A stretch of 64,000 bases of DNA from Silvibacterium bohemicum (GTDB lineage Bacteria; Acidobacteriota; Terriglobia; Terriglobales; Acidobacteriaceae), in assembly GCF_001006305.1 (NCBI RefSeq), contig NZ_LBHJ01000019.1, positions 429,832-493,831 on the forward strand, given 5' to 3'. The position numbers were made by a program, and so were the translations under genes. Under the pieces are notes generated by a model, which saw nothing but the letters and a program-made list of their open reading frames with translations, did no database searches and was not told where the DNA came from. The stretch's first letter is position 1. Each line of letters starts with the position of its first letter. This document shows, in pieces, positions 55,364 through 64,000 of the stretch.

Positions 55364-56197
55364 CTAGGATTCGTCGAATTCATAGAGATGATGCAGCGGC
55401 CCTCGACCCTTCCCGATCGGATAAGCCGCAAGCATCGCCTGGCGTACATAGTTCTTGGCCGAGCCCACCGCCTCCACGTCTTTTTTTCCTCCAACCAGCG
55501 CTGCGAGCAGGGCTGAAGAAAAAGCGCATCCGGTGCCATGGGTAGCCGATGTCTCAATATGCTCGCCCGCAAACCAGTGCTCCGATCCGGAAGCGGCAAG
55601 GATAAAGTCGTTCGGCTGATCGGCGTCGCCGCCCGTCGCGATGATGTTGAGCCCGCCCCATCTCGCCTGAAGTTGCGAAGCTGCCTGCGAAACCTCGGCC
55701 TCTCCGGCAATCGGCTTACCGATGAGCACCGCCAGCTCCTCACGGTTGGGCGTGACCCAGCCGGCCAGTCCGAGAAGATGATCGCGAAGTACGGCTACCC
55801 CTTCTTCATCCAGAAGTTCCCTGCCCGAGCTGGACCGGATGACCGGGTCCAGCACGATCCGCTCCCGGGAAATCTCGCTTCCGGAGAGAAATCTGGCGAC
55901 CGCTGCCACATTCGTCGCCGTTGCCAGCATGCCGATCTTCACTCCCGCGATCTCGACGTCATCGGCCAGACAGGCAAGCGTCTCCCCCAGGATCTCCGCT
56001 CCCACAGGCTCCGTCCTTCTTACGCCCTGAGTCGACTGCACTGTGAGCGCAGTGATCGCGGAAACCCCATAAAGACGATGCGCGGCGAAGGTCTTGAGAT
56101 CCGCGGTCACGCCGGCTCCCGAAGACGGATCGAAGCCGGCAATCGTCAGAACAACAGGTGGTGAAGTGGGCGGCCGACGACTCAACTTTGCGCTCAT
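55364..56197 (-). CDS. thiD: Hydroxymethylpyrimidine/phosphomethylpyrimidine kinase
   Basis: 277 residues; GGAGGA stands just before the ATG. Ribokinase-like fold with VLTIAGFDPSSGAGVTADLKTF at the start, TALTVQSTQGV, VLDPVIRSSSG, TPNREELAVLIG and the anion-hole/catalytic stretch THGTGCAFSSAL. The enzyme phosphorylates 4-amino-5-hydroxymethyl-2-methylpyrimidine and then its monophosphate in thiamine synthesis, in the cytoplasm. No other thi gene is in the window, and no TPP-riboswitch pattern is visible in the 160 bases upstream. The extra 12 or so N-terminal residues are usual variation. Confidence 0.95.
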   Translation of the reverse strand: MSAKLSRRPPTSPPVVLTIAGFDPSSGAGVTADLKTFAAHRLYGVSAITALTVQSTQGVRRTEPVGAEILGETLACLADDVEIAGVKIGMLATATNVAAVARFLSGSEISRERIVLDPVIRSSSGRELLDEEGVAVLRDHLLGLAGWVTPNREELAVLIGKPIAGEAEVSQAASQLQARWGGLNIIATGGDADQPNDFILAASGSEHWFAGEHIETSATHGTGCAFSSALLAALVGGKKDVEAVGSAKNYVRQAMLAAYPIGKGRGPLHHLYEFDES

Positions 56198-56358
56198 GCT
56201 CCTCCTATCCTGCCACGATGGCCTGCAACTTTCGGGTCAGATTTGCGCCAAATCCCTATCACATACCCGCAACGATGGTCAAGCAAATTGCATAAATAAA
56301 TCCTTAAGATTGTTTGACTTAACGTTCTTTGACTGCATACAATTTGAGAGGGAGGAAT

Positions 56359-56844
56359 ATGAACGCTATCGCAATTGAGAAACGGACTCGACGTTACGTG
56401 ATCCTGGCCAGCGCGGCGATTATGACCTTGCTTGGCATCTCCGGCACTCAAGCCGGCAACGCAGAACAAACCCCGGTGCAGCCAGCGCAGAAGCAGCAAC
56501 ACCACTGGTACCAGGTCGGCCGCGCCTCCTGGTATGGACGGATCTTTCAAGGCCATCCCACCGCAAGCGGCGAAAACTATGACATGAATGGGCTGACTTG
56601 CGCCCACCGCAGCCTTCCTTTGGGCTCCCTGGTCCGCGTCACCAACCTCACCAACCATAAATCGGTGGTGGTGCGCGTTAACGACCGTGGCCCCGTTCCC
56701 GGGAATCGAGTGATCGATCTCTCGTTTGCTGCTGCACGTTTCCTTGGCTTTTCCGGCACCGCCAAAGTGCGACTCGACCTCGTCGACAATACCGCTCAGC
56801 TTGCTCAAGTGCTGTTTCCGCTCTCTCCAGCCTTGCAAAATTGA
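56359..56844 (+). CDS. rlpA: RlpA-like double-psi beta-barrel protein
   Basis: 161 residues from ATG 56359, where GGGAGGA precedes by a few bases; an upstream frame to 56329 lacks such a site. A basic start and hydrophobic segment (YVILASAAIMTLLGI) form a signal. The double-psi beta-barrel has GRASWYGRIFQGHPTASGENYD, LTCAHRSLPLGSLVRVTNL and VVVRVNDRGPV. RlpA proteins are septal-ring lytic transglycosylases cutting glycan strands without stem peptides. The SPOR domain of E. coli RlpA is absent and there is no lipobox Cys, so it may be a simpler exported form. It is divergent from thiD. Confidence 0.9.
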   Translation: MNAIAIEKRTRRYVILASAAIMTLLGISGTQAGNAEQTPVQPAQKQQHHWYQVGRASWYGRIFQGHPTASGENYDMNGLTCAHRSLPLGSLVRVTNLTNHKSVVVRVNDRGPVPGNRVIDLSFAAARFLGFSGTAKVRLDLVDNTAQLAQVLFPLSPALQN

Positions 56845-56981
56845 CCGGGCCGCTTTCGGCAACGTACCCCTGGAATGCCATTCCAGGGGTGCCGGGCTCA
56901 TCCACATAAATCTTTTTGACCGCCCCCGAGTCTGCCAAAACAAGCTCCATCCCGGCAGGTGTGCGGATAAGATAGAGAGCG

Positions 56982-57713
56982 GTGACTGCTTCCTCTCCTA
57001 TCTCCGATTCCCGCCTGATTGTAGCCCTGGATTTTCCCGACTCCCAATCGGCCCTGGCATGCACTAACCGACTGGAAGGCCTCGTGCAATGGTTCAAGGT
57101 TGGCCTCGAACTCTATCTTTCTGCAGGCAATTCCATTGTCGACAACTTGAAAAACCGGGGCTTCTCCGTCTTTCTCGATCTCAAGCTGCATGACATTCCG
57201 AACACCGTCGCCGGCGCCGTTCGATCGGTCGCGGCATCTGGCGCAGACATGCTGACCCTGCACGCAGCCGGCGGTCCAGCGATGTTGGCGGCGGCCGCGG
57301 AGGCAGCCAGTCAACTCGCCTCGGCTCCAAAACTGCTGGCAGTTTCCGTGCTCACCAGCATGGACCAGCAGCAGCTCGCGGCCATCGGAGTCAGCGGATC
57401 GCCCGCAGACCAGGTCCTGCGCCTGGCCGGATTGGCCTCGCAGGCTGGGATTTCCGGCCTCGTCGCCAGCCCGGAAGAGATTGCGGCGCTGCGTTCTGGC
57501 TTCCCTGACTTCACGCTGGTCATTCCCGGCATCCGCCCGGCAGGGAGCGCCGTGGGAGATCAGAAGCGGATCGCCACTCCGGCAGCCGCCATCGCCGCCG
57601 GCGCCAATCATCTGGTCATCGGCCGGCCGATTACCCAGGCTCCGGACCCGGCAGCAGCAGTCGAAGCCATTCTCAACGAGATCCGATCGGTATGCGTTGA
57701 AGCGAAATTTTAA
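56982..57713 (+). CDS. pyrF: Orotidine 5'-phosphate decarboxylase
   Basis: 243 residues from GTG 56982. It has the TIM-barrel pattern of bacterial PyrF: RLIVALDFPD, WFKVGLELYL with Lys39, the catalytic DLKLHDIPNT (Asp66, Lys68, Asp71), LTLHAAGG, TSMDQQQL, then LVIPGIRPAG and HLVIGRPITQAPDPA for phosphate binding. It makes UMP, the last step of pyrimidine synthesis. A perfect inverted repeat ACCCCTGGAATG/CATTCCAGGGGT at 56866-56890 lies between rlpA and pyrF without a T-tract. No other pyr gene is nearby. Confidence 0.96.
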   Translation: MTASSPISDSRLIVALDFPDSQSALACTNRLEGLVQWFKVGLELYLSAGNSIVDNLKNRGFSVFLDLKLHDIPNTVAGAVRSVAASGADMLTLHAAGGPAMLAAAAEAASQLASAPKLLAVSVLTSMDQQQLAAIGVSGSPADQVLRLAGLASQAGISGLVASPEEIAALRSGFPDFTLVIPGIRPAGSAVGDQKRIATPAAAIAAGANHLVIGRPITQAPDPAAAVEAILNEIRSVCVEAKF

Positions 57714-57746
57714 GTCTTGTCCGTTTTCAATTGCGATAGGAGCAGG

Positions 57747-58679
57747 CTAGACCACCCCAAGCTTACGCATGTAGTCGGCGTCGATCTTCAAGGATTCCAT
57801 CGGCGGCATATCAAACGCCTCTTGCTCCACGAAGATGTGCCGGATATGCCCGGCCTTCGCCGCTGCCTTGAAAATCGGCGCGTAGTCGATTGTCCCCTGG
57901 CCTAATTCGGTAACTGTAGGCGGCGTTTCGGCTCCGGAATTGGCATTGGATTGGGGCTCGATATTCTTGAAGTCCTTCACATGCAGCATGGAGATGCGAG
58001 TCGGATATTTTTTCAGGAAGTCGACTGGATTCCCTCCGCCGACGATCACCCATCCGCAATCCATCTCGAAGGTGACGTTGGCCGGGTCGGTCAGGCGGAT
58101 GATCTCATCCAGTGGGGTCACCCCATCGACCTGTTTGAATTCGAGAAAGTGATTGTGATAGCCGAACTTCATTCCGGCTGCGCTCACCTTCTCGCCGAGC
58201 ATGTTGAATTGCTCCGCATTCCAGCGCCAGTCTTCGAGAGTAAAGGCGTGGAGTCGCTCCCGTCCGGATAGATTTTTGACCCGCGACGGGTCTTTGAATC
58301 CCGGAAAAGAGCAAACAATGTGCCCGACGCCCAGCTCTTTGTTAAAAGCCAAAATCTGGTCGAACTGCTTGTGCAGATCGTCCGAAGAGTAGTGTGCGCT
58401 CACCAGGCTCAGCCCGGCGCCGCTCAAAGCCTGCTTCACCTCCGCAGCGGAGTGGTTAAAGTATCCGGCCGCCTCCACCTCGCGATAGCCCAGCGCTCCG
58501 ATTTGCTTCAGCGTGCCGTCGTAATCGGTGGGAAGCTGCTGGCGCACCGAGTAGAGCTGAAGTCCCAGCGGCACTTTCAATGCCTTTGCAAATGCCTCGG
58601 CGCTCTGCAACAGCGCCGAACCGTAAAGCAGTGATACCGTGCCGGTTTTGAGGAAGTTCCTCCGCGAATGCTTCAACAT
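57747..58679 (-). CDS. Tat-exported sugar isomerase/epimerase-like TIM-barrel protein
   Basis: 310 residues. HSRRNFLKTGTVSLLYGSALL is a twin-arginine signal. The rest is a xylose-isomerase/AP-endonuclease-2-type barrel: PLGLQLYSVRQQL, YREVEAAGYF, GYHNHFLEF, VTFEMDCGWV and SMLHVKDF, where His, Glu, Asp and His line a divalent metal site. Family members isomerise or epimerise sugars and inositols or act on keto-sugars. It follows the GMC oxidoreductase gene by 33 bases, so the two are co-transcribed; oxidation followed by isomerisation or cleavage of a periplasmic sugar is a reasonable reading. Confidence 0.92.
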   Translation of the reverse strand: MLKHSRRNFLKTGTVSLLYGSALLQSAEAFAKALKVPLGLQLYSVRQQLPTDYDGTLKQIGALGYREVEAAGYFNHSAAEVKQALSGAGLSLVSAHYSSDDLHKQFDQILAFNKELGVGHIVCSFPGFKDPSRVKNLSGRERLHAFTLEDWRWNAEQFNMLGEKVSAAGMKFGYHNHFLEFKQVDGVTPLDEIIRLTDPANVTFEMDCGWVIVGGGNPVDFLKKYPTRISMLHVKDFKNIEPQSNANSGAETPPTVTELGQGTIDYAPIFKAAAKAGHIRHIFVEQEAFDMPPMESLKIDADYMRKLGVV

Positions 58680-58712
58680 GACCCTCTTTCGCTGAATTCT
58701 GAAACGAATACT

Positions 58713-60284
58713 TTAAACATTTCCCTGGCGCATCTCTTCGGCCAGGTGCTCAGAGGCCCGCATCGCCAGAGCTAATATCGTCATGGTGGGATTTTGCCAC
58801 CCCCCGCTGACGAAGCTGCTGCCGTCGACGACGGCCAGATTCTTGATGTCGTGACTCCGGCACCACTTGTTCAGCACGCTGGTCTTCGGGTTATCTCCCA
58901 TGCGGCAGGTGCCCAGCTCGTGAATGCTGTAGCCAGGCGGGTTGGGATCGTAATTTTTGGTCAGCACCTCGAAGCCCGCAGCTTCGGCCATGGCCACGCT
59001 GGTATCTACGGCGTCGCGAGCCATGTTGAACTCGTTATCCGTGTATTTGGTGTCGATGTGCAGCGCCGGAATGTCCCAGGCGTCGACGACCTTTTTATCG
59101 ATGCTTACCTGGTGGTCATAGTGCGCCAGAACCTCGCCCATGATGCTGGTCGAAAACCGGCTGCCGTTGTAGATGTCCAGCTTCTTCTGCAGCTCCACTC
59201 CATACTCGGCGAACCAGCGCGGGTCCATGGGGCCTGTACTGCTGTAAAGATTCAGCGCATAGCCGCGGATGAAATTCTTCGCCTTGGAGTCGATGTTGCG
59301 AAAGCGGGGGATGAGCGCGCCTCCGCCCATCAGCTCCGGAGTCGCCTTGCCGTCGCGCGCCTCCGGCACCGAGCAGACGATGCCCGGCCCGTAGACCTGA
59401 TCGATAAGGTAGTGGCCCATCACGCCGCTCGAATTCGCGAGCCTGGAATTCAGCAGCAGGCGCGTGCTCTCTAGCGTTCCCGCCGCCAGAATAACTACCC
59501 GCGCCTTCACCGACATCTCCCGCCGCGAGATACGGTCGACAAAGTGGACTTCGTTCACAAGCCCGGTGTTTTTGTCCGCACGAAGCTCACGCACCACAAC
59601 ATTCGGAATCGCCCGCAGCTTGCCCGTCGCGAAGGCGTCTGGCAGGAGTAGGTTGACCGAGCTGGCCAGGCCATCGACCCCCACCGCGCTGCGTGCCTTG
59701 CAGACCGGGATGCCCATCTGCTTTCCTGCTGCGATAAAGCGCTGCATACAGCCAGTCCAAGGCGAGTCGTCCGGAACAAAATTGCCGTCCGGATATTGCG
59801 GCAGCCCCTCCGCCCGTCCGCGCACGCGAAAGATTTCTTCCACGCGCGAGTAGTAGGGAGCCAGGTCGGCGAGGCCGATCGGCCAGTCATCTCCGAAGCC
59901 GTCGTGTGACTTGCTCTTGAATTCATAATCGCTGAGACGAAACGACTGTCTCGACCAGAAGAGCGAGCGGCCGCCAAACAGACGAACTCTGACCCAGTTA
60001 TAAGGTTGCTGCGGATCGTAGGTATAGGGAACTTCCTGCTCGTCGACCCAGGTATTCGCGTTGAATTCGTTCGACTGGAAGACATGGGGCAAAACACCCG
60101 GCTGCTTGAATCCCCGGAATGGCAGCGCGTAGGCCGGCTTCACCTCGGTGTCCTTGCGAGCGTCCGCAATCGGACCCGCGTTGAGCATCAGGCACGAGAT
60201 GCCTTTTTCCGTCAGAACCTTTGCGGCCATTCCACCCGAGTGGCCGGACCCGATGATTAACGCGTCAACTTTTTCTTCAGCCAA
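58713..60284 (-). CDS. GMC-family FAD oxidoreductase
   Basis: 523 residues. FAD-binding [18 protein letters not shown] at the N-terminus, [31 protein letters not shown], the [17 protein letters not shown] stretch of the substrate domain and a final [23 protein letters not shown], as in GMC oxidoreductases of the gluconate/sorbitol dehydrogenase type. There is no signal peptide; such large subunits travel through Tat bound to a small subunit with a Tat signal, and that subunit type is encoded 57 bases upstream. It would oxidise a sugar or polyol in the periplasm. No cytochrome c subunit is present. Confidence 0.92.
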   Translation of the reverse strand: MAEEKVDALIIGSGHSGGMAAKVLTEKGISCLMLNAGPIADARKDTEVKPAYALPFRGFKQPGVLPHVFQSNEFNANTWVDEQEVPYTYDPQQPYNWVRVRLFGGRSLFWSRQSFRLSDYEFKSKSHDGFGDDWPIGLADLAPYYSRVEEIFRVRGRAEGLPQYPDGNFVPDDSPWTGCMQRFIAAGKQMGIPVCKARSAVGVDGLASSVNLLLPDAFATGKLRAIPNVVVRELRADKNTGLVNEVHFVDRISRREMSVKARVVILAAGTLESTRLLLNSRLANSSGVMGHYLIDQVYGPGIVCSVPEARDGKATPELMGGGALIPRFRNIDSKAKNFIRGYALNLYSSTGPMDPRWFAEYGVELQKKLDIYNGSRFSTSIMGEVLAHYDHQVSIDKKVVDAWDIPALHIDTKYTDNEFNMARDAVDTSVAMAEAAGFEVLTKNYDPNPPGYSIHELGTCRMGDNPKTSVLNKWCRSHDIKNLAVVDGSSFVSGGWQNPTMTILALAMRASEHLAEEMRQGNV

Positions 60285-60341
60285 ATTCCCTCTCTGCGTT
60301 GCTGATGTGTTGCAGTGCTTGTCTGCTATAGACCAGCCATG

Positions 60342-61067
60342 TCAGGAATGCCGCGAGCCGGTTTTCGATATCGCCCGCCGCACCGGCGCAGGAAGCTCGC
60401 GGCGCAGATCGGGATCGATGGGAAACCAATACAGGCCCTCATTTGTATCTCGCTCGCCTGCCGCGGCTGCCGCCTCGCTCCATCCCTGGGAATTCTCCGT
60501 TGCGGTGCGGATATCGCTGTGCGCGATATTGATGAAATGGGCATAGGAATCGCTGGGAGGATGATCCGTCATCCAGGTGCGCAGCCACGGTCGCAACAGT
60601 TGATCCGCCTGTGCCGCGTTAGTTGCCGAAAACGCAGTCCCAAAGTGCTGCCGCGCCTCGGCCTCGAGACGGTCCAAGCCGGATTGATACATCTGCTGGC
60701 GGTCTTCGGGCGAGACGCCGATAAGAAAATCGAGGAATTCGGGTGCCCCGGCATCCGCCGCTCCCGGATAGCTTTTATAGGGAGGCATGAGCACTTCGCA
60801 TAACCGCCGCAGTGTCGCGAGCTGCTTGTCCCCGAAGAAATTGGCATTGGTCTGCGCCACTGCATCCGGAACCAGCGGCGTGATCGGCAGCGGTTTCACT
60901 TCCGTCAGCCCCCGCATCCACGGCACCGGACCGGGTGCGGTAGGAGCCGCTGGAGGCGCGGCGGGCGGTGCTGAAGGAGCCACCGGCGTTGCGGTCTGCT
61001 GCCCTAGCATCGTTCTGGCACTGACCGAAGCCGCCACCATCGCCTTCACGAAATCGCGCCGTCGCAT
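60342..61067 (-). CDS. Gluconate 2-dehydrogenase subunit 3 family protein
   Basis: 241 residues. RRRDFVKAMVAASVSARTML is a twin-arginine-type signal; then an Ala/Pro-rich linker (about 24-48). The body has FGDKQLATLRRLCEVLMPPYKSYPGAADAGAPEFLDFLIG, the hallmark of the small subunit of membrane-bound gluconate and related dehydrogenases. It carries the GMC flavoprotein encoded next through the Tat channel and stabilises it. Length and gene order are as usual for these complexes. Confidence 0.92.
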   Translation of the reverse strand: MRRRDFVKAMVAASVSARTMLGQQTATPVAPSAPPAAPPAAPTAPGPVPWMRGLTEVKPLPITPLVPDAVAQTNANFFGDKQLATLRRLCEVLMPPYKSYPGAADAGAPEFLDFLIGVSPEDRQQMYQSGLDRLEAEARQHFGTAFSATNAAQADQLLRPWLRTWMTDHPPSDSYAHFINIAHSDIRTATENSQGWSEAAAAAGERDTNEGLYWFPIDPDLRRELPAPVRRAISKTGSRHS

Positions 61068-61284
61068 CGTCGTCGAAATTCCTCCTGAACATGATCAAGC
61101 AGCCGGCCACGCCGGCGCTTTCACAGCAGACTCAGGTGCATCTTCCGCGGCGGCGAGCGGACAATCTGGCGACGCCAAAGTGTCCGCTCTCCATCCGACT
61201 GAAGAGATTAGAAGCCTCCGCAAGAAATTGCAACCCGGCATCGTCCAAGGAGGAAATAATTAGAATACTTGCTCGGAACGATCA

Positions 61285-63138
61285 TCAGTAGGCAAGCGCG
61301 ACGCCATCCGCGCGCATCTCGCTGGCAGCTGCATACACCCGGTCTGCACCTTGCTTTCGATTTTCGATGCACTCGTAGCGGCCGAAGCCGCCGTCGCTCT
61401 CGCCCATCGGCCACCCGAGCTCGATGAGCGCCTTCCGCGTTTCGACAGGAACACCCGCCTCCAGGCGCAACACACCCTTCGGCCCCAGGCCCTCCGGATC
61501 TTCGCCCATGCTCTGCGACGAGCCTTCGTGATGCCAGCGCGGGCTGTCACCCGCGGCCTGCACATCGAGCCCGTAATCGACGCGATTCAGAATGATCTGC
61601 GTCTGCCCCTGCGGCTGCATGTCGCCGCCCATCACCCCGAACGACATCCAGGGCACACCATCCTTCGTCGCGAAGCCGGGAATGATGGTCTGGAAAGGAC
61701 GCTTGCCGGGAGCATAGATGTTCGGATGCCCATCCTGCAGCGAGAACAGCTCACCCCGGTCCTGGAACATGAAACCCAGCCCATCGGCCACCAGTCCCGA
61801 ACCCATGCCGCGGAAGTTCGACTGGATCTGCGAAACCATCATGCCGTCGCTGTCCGCCACCGTGAAGTAAGTCGTATCGCCATGGCTCGGCGCCTGGCCC
61901 GGATAAACCGGCGTCAGTATCCGATCCAGCTTGATCAGCTTGGCGCGCTCCTTCGCATATTCCTTCGAGTTGAGCCGCTCAATCGGAATCTTCGCGAAGT
62001 GCGGATCGGCGTAATAGCGCGCGCGATCCTCATAGGCCAGCCGCTTCGCCTCGGCCTGCACATGGATAGAGGCCGCGGACTGGAAGCCCATCTCCCGCAC
62101 ATCGAACTGCTCGATGATATTCAGCATCTGCAGGGTCGCGAGTCCCTGCGTATTGGCTCCCATGCCGTAGACATCGACGCCGCGATAGTTCGTCACCAGT
62201 GGTTCGATCCATTCAGCATGATGTCCGCGCAAGTCCTCAGCAGAGAGCCATCCGCCGATGCGCTTGAAGTAGGCGTCGATGGTCTTCGCAATCGGACCGT
62301 CGTAGAACGCGTCGCGTCCGCCCTCCGCAATCATGCGATAGGTGCGCGCCAGATCGGGGTTGCGAAAAACGTCATACTCGTTGGGAGCCTTCCCGCCCGG
62401 CGCATAGGTGTGCAACGCATTCGCAGTCTCCTCCACACCCGAGCCCGCCTTCACGAAATTTGCCAGATTGCGCTTGATGTACCAGCCGATGATCTGCGGG
62501 ACCGGAGCGCCGTTTTCGCAATAGTGAATCGCCGGCTCGAAGAGCTCCGCCCACTTCAGCTTGCCGTAGCGCTGGTGCAGGGTCCACCAGCCATCGAGCG
62601 CGCCCGGCGTGGAGACGGAGATCGCGCCCAGCTTGGGCAGCACTCCGTTTTTCGCTCGTGACCGCGCGGTTTCCAACGTGAGGGACTTCGGCGATTTCCC
62701 GGAGCTCGCCATGCCCATGACTTTAGCCTGCTTCGGATCCCACAGCATCGCGTAGCAATCGCCGCCCAGCCCCGAGCTCGTCGGCTCCAGAAAACCGAGA
62801 CAGGCATTGGCGGCAACTGCCGCGTCGACGGCCGAGCCGCCGCGCTTCAGGATCGCGATAGCAGCCTGCGTGGCGATGGGGTGCGCGGTTCCCGCTGCAC
62901 CGGAGCATCCCAGCGCCGGAGAGCGGGAGGAGAAGCTCGCGCCCGCCGGCCGGTCGCCGGCATGCACATCGGGACGGACAAAGCGCTCCTCGCCCGGAGC
63001 CTGGTATTTCTTCAGCTCTGCCTTTGTCTCCTCTGACTGCGCGGCCAGCGGATCGGAGATGCCGGCGAAGGTTTTACCGAAGGAAGCAGAGCCGGCCGCG
63101 GCCAGCGGAAGTGTGGCAAGGAAAGTTCGACGACGCAA
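61285..63138 (-). CDS. ggt: Gamma-glutamyltransferase
   Basis: 617 residues from TTG 63138, with GGAGGA seven bases upstream; a TTG at 63183 would add 15 residues across that site. RRRTFLATLPLAAAG is a twin-arginine-like signal. The Ntn-hydrolase has AAVAANACLGFLEPTSSGLGGD in the large subunit and HGDTTYFTVADSDGMMVS, whose first Thr of the TTY run is the self-cleavage site and nucleophile. The enzyme splits glutathione and other gamma-glutamyl compounds in the periplasm. It precedes the oxidoreductase group on the same strand by 217 bases and may or may not share its promoter. Confidence 0.93.
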   Translation of the reverse strand: MRRRTFLATLPLAAAGSASFGKTFAGISDPLAAQSEETKAELKKYQAPGEERFVRPDVHAGDRPAGASFSSRSPALGCSGAAGTAHPIATQAAIAILKRGGSAVDAAVAANACLGFLEPTSSGLGGDCYAMLWDPKQAKVMGMASSGKSPKSLTLETARSRAKNGVLPKLGAISVSTPGALDGWWTLHQRYGKLKWAELFEPAIHYCENGAPVPQIIGWYIKRNLANFVKAGSGVEETANALHTYAPGGKAPNEYDVFRNPDLARTYRMIAEGGRDAFYDGPIAKTIDAYFKRIGGWLSAEDLRGHHAEWIEPLVTNYRGVDVYGMGANTQGLATLQMLNIIEQFDVREMGFQSAASIHVQAEAKRLAYEDRARYYADPHFAKIPIERLNSKEYAKERAKLIKLDRILTPVYPGQAPSHGDTTYFTVADSDGMMVSQIQSNFRGMGSGLVADGLGFMFQDRGELFSLQDGHPNIYAPGKRPFQTIIPGFATKDGVPWMSFGVMGGDMQPQGQTQIILNRVDYGLDVQAAGDSPRWHHEGSSQSMGEDPEGLGPKGVLRLEAGVPVETRKALIELGWPMGESDGGFGRYECIENRKQGADRVYAAASEMRADGVALAY

Positions 63139-64000
63139 GAGGGTCTCCTCCAAGAATATTGTTTCTGAGTGTAAAGCAGGCAAGACGACGGTGCCGCAGC
63201 TTGACGATTCGCAGCCGGTTAAGGCGCAGAACAGACGAAGATTAAGTTAATTACGAGGCGCTGCCTAAAAAAGTCTCACCGCATAACGGGGACCCGCTAA
63301 CCCCTAAACCCGCTTATAGGGGCTGAGCAGACCACGCTTGGATCGGCGTGAACGTCAGCGATAAGTGCTGCAGAGAAGGTTGACCGCCGAGAAGTTTGAC
63401 CGCGAAGAAGTTTGACCAAAGACCGCCTCGCCGGAGCCCAAAAATACTTGGCGCATAACTAGGGGCTAACTCACTAAAATAGAGTTAGAGAACAAAGAAG
63501 ACCGCTCCGTAAGTCGCTCGACGAACTCCAGCGCGGTCCTCTTCCATTTCCGGCATATCATCCACCAGAAGAGAAAGACCAAGGTCCACCCTCGCACCCA
63601 TCGGATACTCTCCGATCAACGGATACCCCGATCGTCAGCCACTCCTTCAGAGGAAGTCCCGCAGCCATCGCCACAGACCTAAGTCGAGCCCCAGCAATGA
63701 CCGAACCACAACCCAAATGGAATCAATCACCGCACCGATGCAGCACATTCCCAAGGACATCTGGGAAAGCCTCACGGAGTGAATGAGTTACAGCCAGCAA
63801 GCCAAATGAAGACCCAATAAAATCAATGATGCGGCCGGGGGCACCGTCTCAATTTTTTCACAGAAATCCCGAACCCCAAGGCACCCGCAGCAAGCCTGAT
63901 TGATTCGCTACAGTTATTACCGACAATGTATGGTCCGCCGCGCGACTGCAAGGATTAGTTCGTTCGAGAGACAAGTCTGCGGCAATGTATTCGGCCTTTG
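63139..64000. other. Right-end region without recognised gene
   Basis: 862 bases upstream of the gamma-glutamyltransferase gene. All frames are short and lack ribosome sites. It holds a 16-bp tandem repeat (63373-63417) and a 7-bp inverted repeat CTAACTC/GAGTTAG (63466-63488). Composition changes to shorter, less GC-rich words in the last 500 bases, suggesting old non-coding or degraded sequence. Confidence 0.5.
63373..63417. repeat. 16-bp tandem repeat
   Basis: GAGAAGGTTGACCGCC, GAGAAGTTTGACCGCG and a partial AAGAAGTTTGACC follow each other directly, a period of 16 with two or three changes between copies. It is not coding in any convincing frame. Confidence 0.7.

Noticed and set aside
56198..56358. 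TPP riboswitch upstream of thiD
   Set aside because: No CTGAGA or ACCTGA-type conserved elements are visible in the leader.
56866..56890. Terminator between rlpA and pyrF
   Set aside because: The inverted repeat is perfect, but there is no T-tract and the loop is almost absent; better seen as a palindrome of unknown role.

Overview
The window looks like chromosomal DNA of a soil Acidobacteriota bacterium of the Terriglobia/Acidobacteriaceae type. That call is an inference. It rests on three very large Oar-like TonB-dependent receptors (N-terminal carboxypeptidase-regulatory domain, C-terminal Phe), each divergent from a membrane-anchored winged-helix regulator, on a winged-helix/PD40 fusion protein, and on many secreted carbohydrate-active enzymes in a moderately GC-rich sequence. 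Several genes use GTG or TTG starts.

Layout. 1-8.4 kb (minus strand): a non-ribosomal peptide locus. It holds a partial synthetase (C-A with an inserted N-methyltransferase, running off the left edge), two very small glycine-rich membrane proteins, an ABC exporter with an N-terminal HMA_2-like domain, and a type II thioesterase. 8.6-18.2 kb: a small Cys-containing protein with its own terminator, two secreted proteins (one a beta-helix enzyme), a DUF1003 membrane protein, an MFS_3 exporter, an atypical Nramp transporter and a DHA2 drug exporter. 18.3-26 kb: winged-helix/TolB regulator, divergent TonB receptor, hairpin terminator and a secreted GH13 amylase. 26.3-34.2 kb: small genes, a second regulator/TonB receptor pair, a Tat-exported 2H-phosphoesterase-like protein and a Phd/PIN toxin-antitoxin pair. 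34.7-51.6 kb: a methyl-accepting chemotaxis protein, then a third regulator/receptor pair followed on one strand by a PHP phosphoesterase, a Ca2+-dependent PI-PLC-like enzyme, a GH92 alpha-mannosidase, an (alpha/alpha)6 glycosidase-like protein, a second PHP phosphoesterase and an HGSNAT-like acetyltransferase. 51.8-64 kb: a three-CBM6 GH18 chitinase, a decayed serine recombinase beside tRNA-Asn, thiD, rlpA, pyrF, and a minus-strand group of periplasmic oxidation genes ending with a gamma-glutamyltransferase; the last 860 bases carry no convincing gene.

How it fits together. The enzymes point to a life on fungal or plant debris: chitinase, beta-helix glycanase-like enzyme, amylase and mannosidase. 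The 36.3-51.6 kb locus is the most striking. PI-PLC, two phosphoesterases, an alpha-mannosidase and a glucosaminide-acetyltransferase homologue are the activities expected for taking apart a glycosylated phosphoinositide (GPI glycan or fungal/plant glycosyl inositol phosphoceramide). The second candidate for novelty is the HMA-ABC exporter with its two small glycine-rich membrane proteins inside an NRPS locus. Both are hypotheses from gene content; no database search was run.
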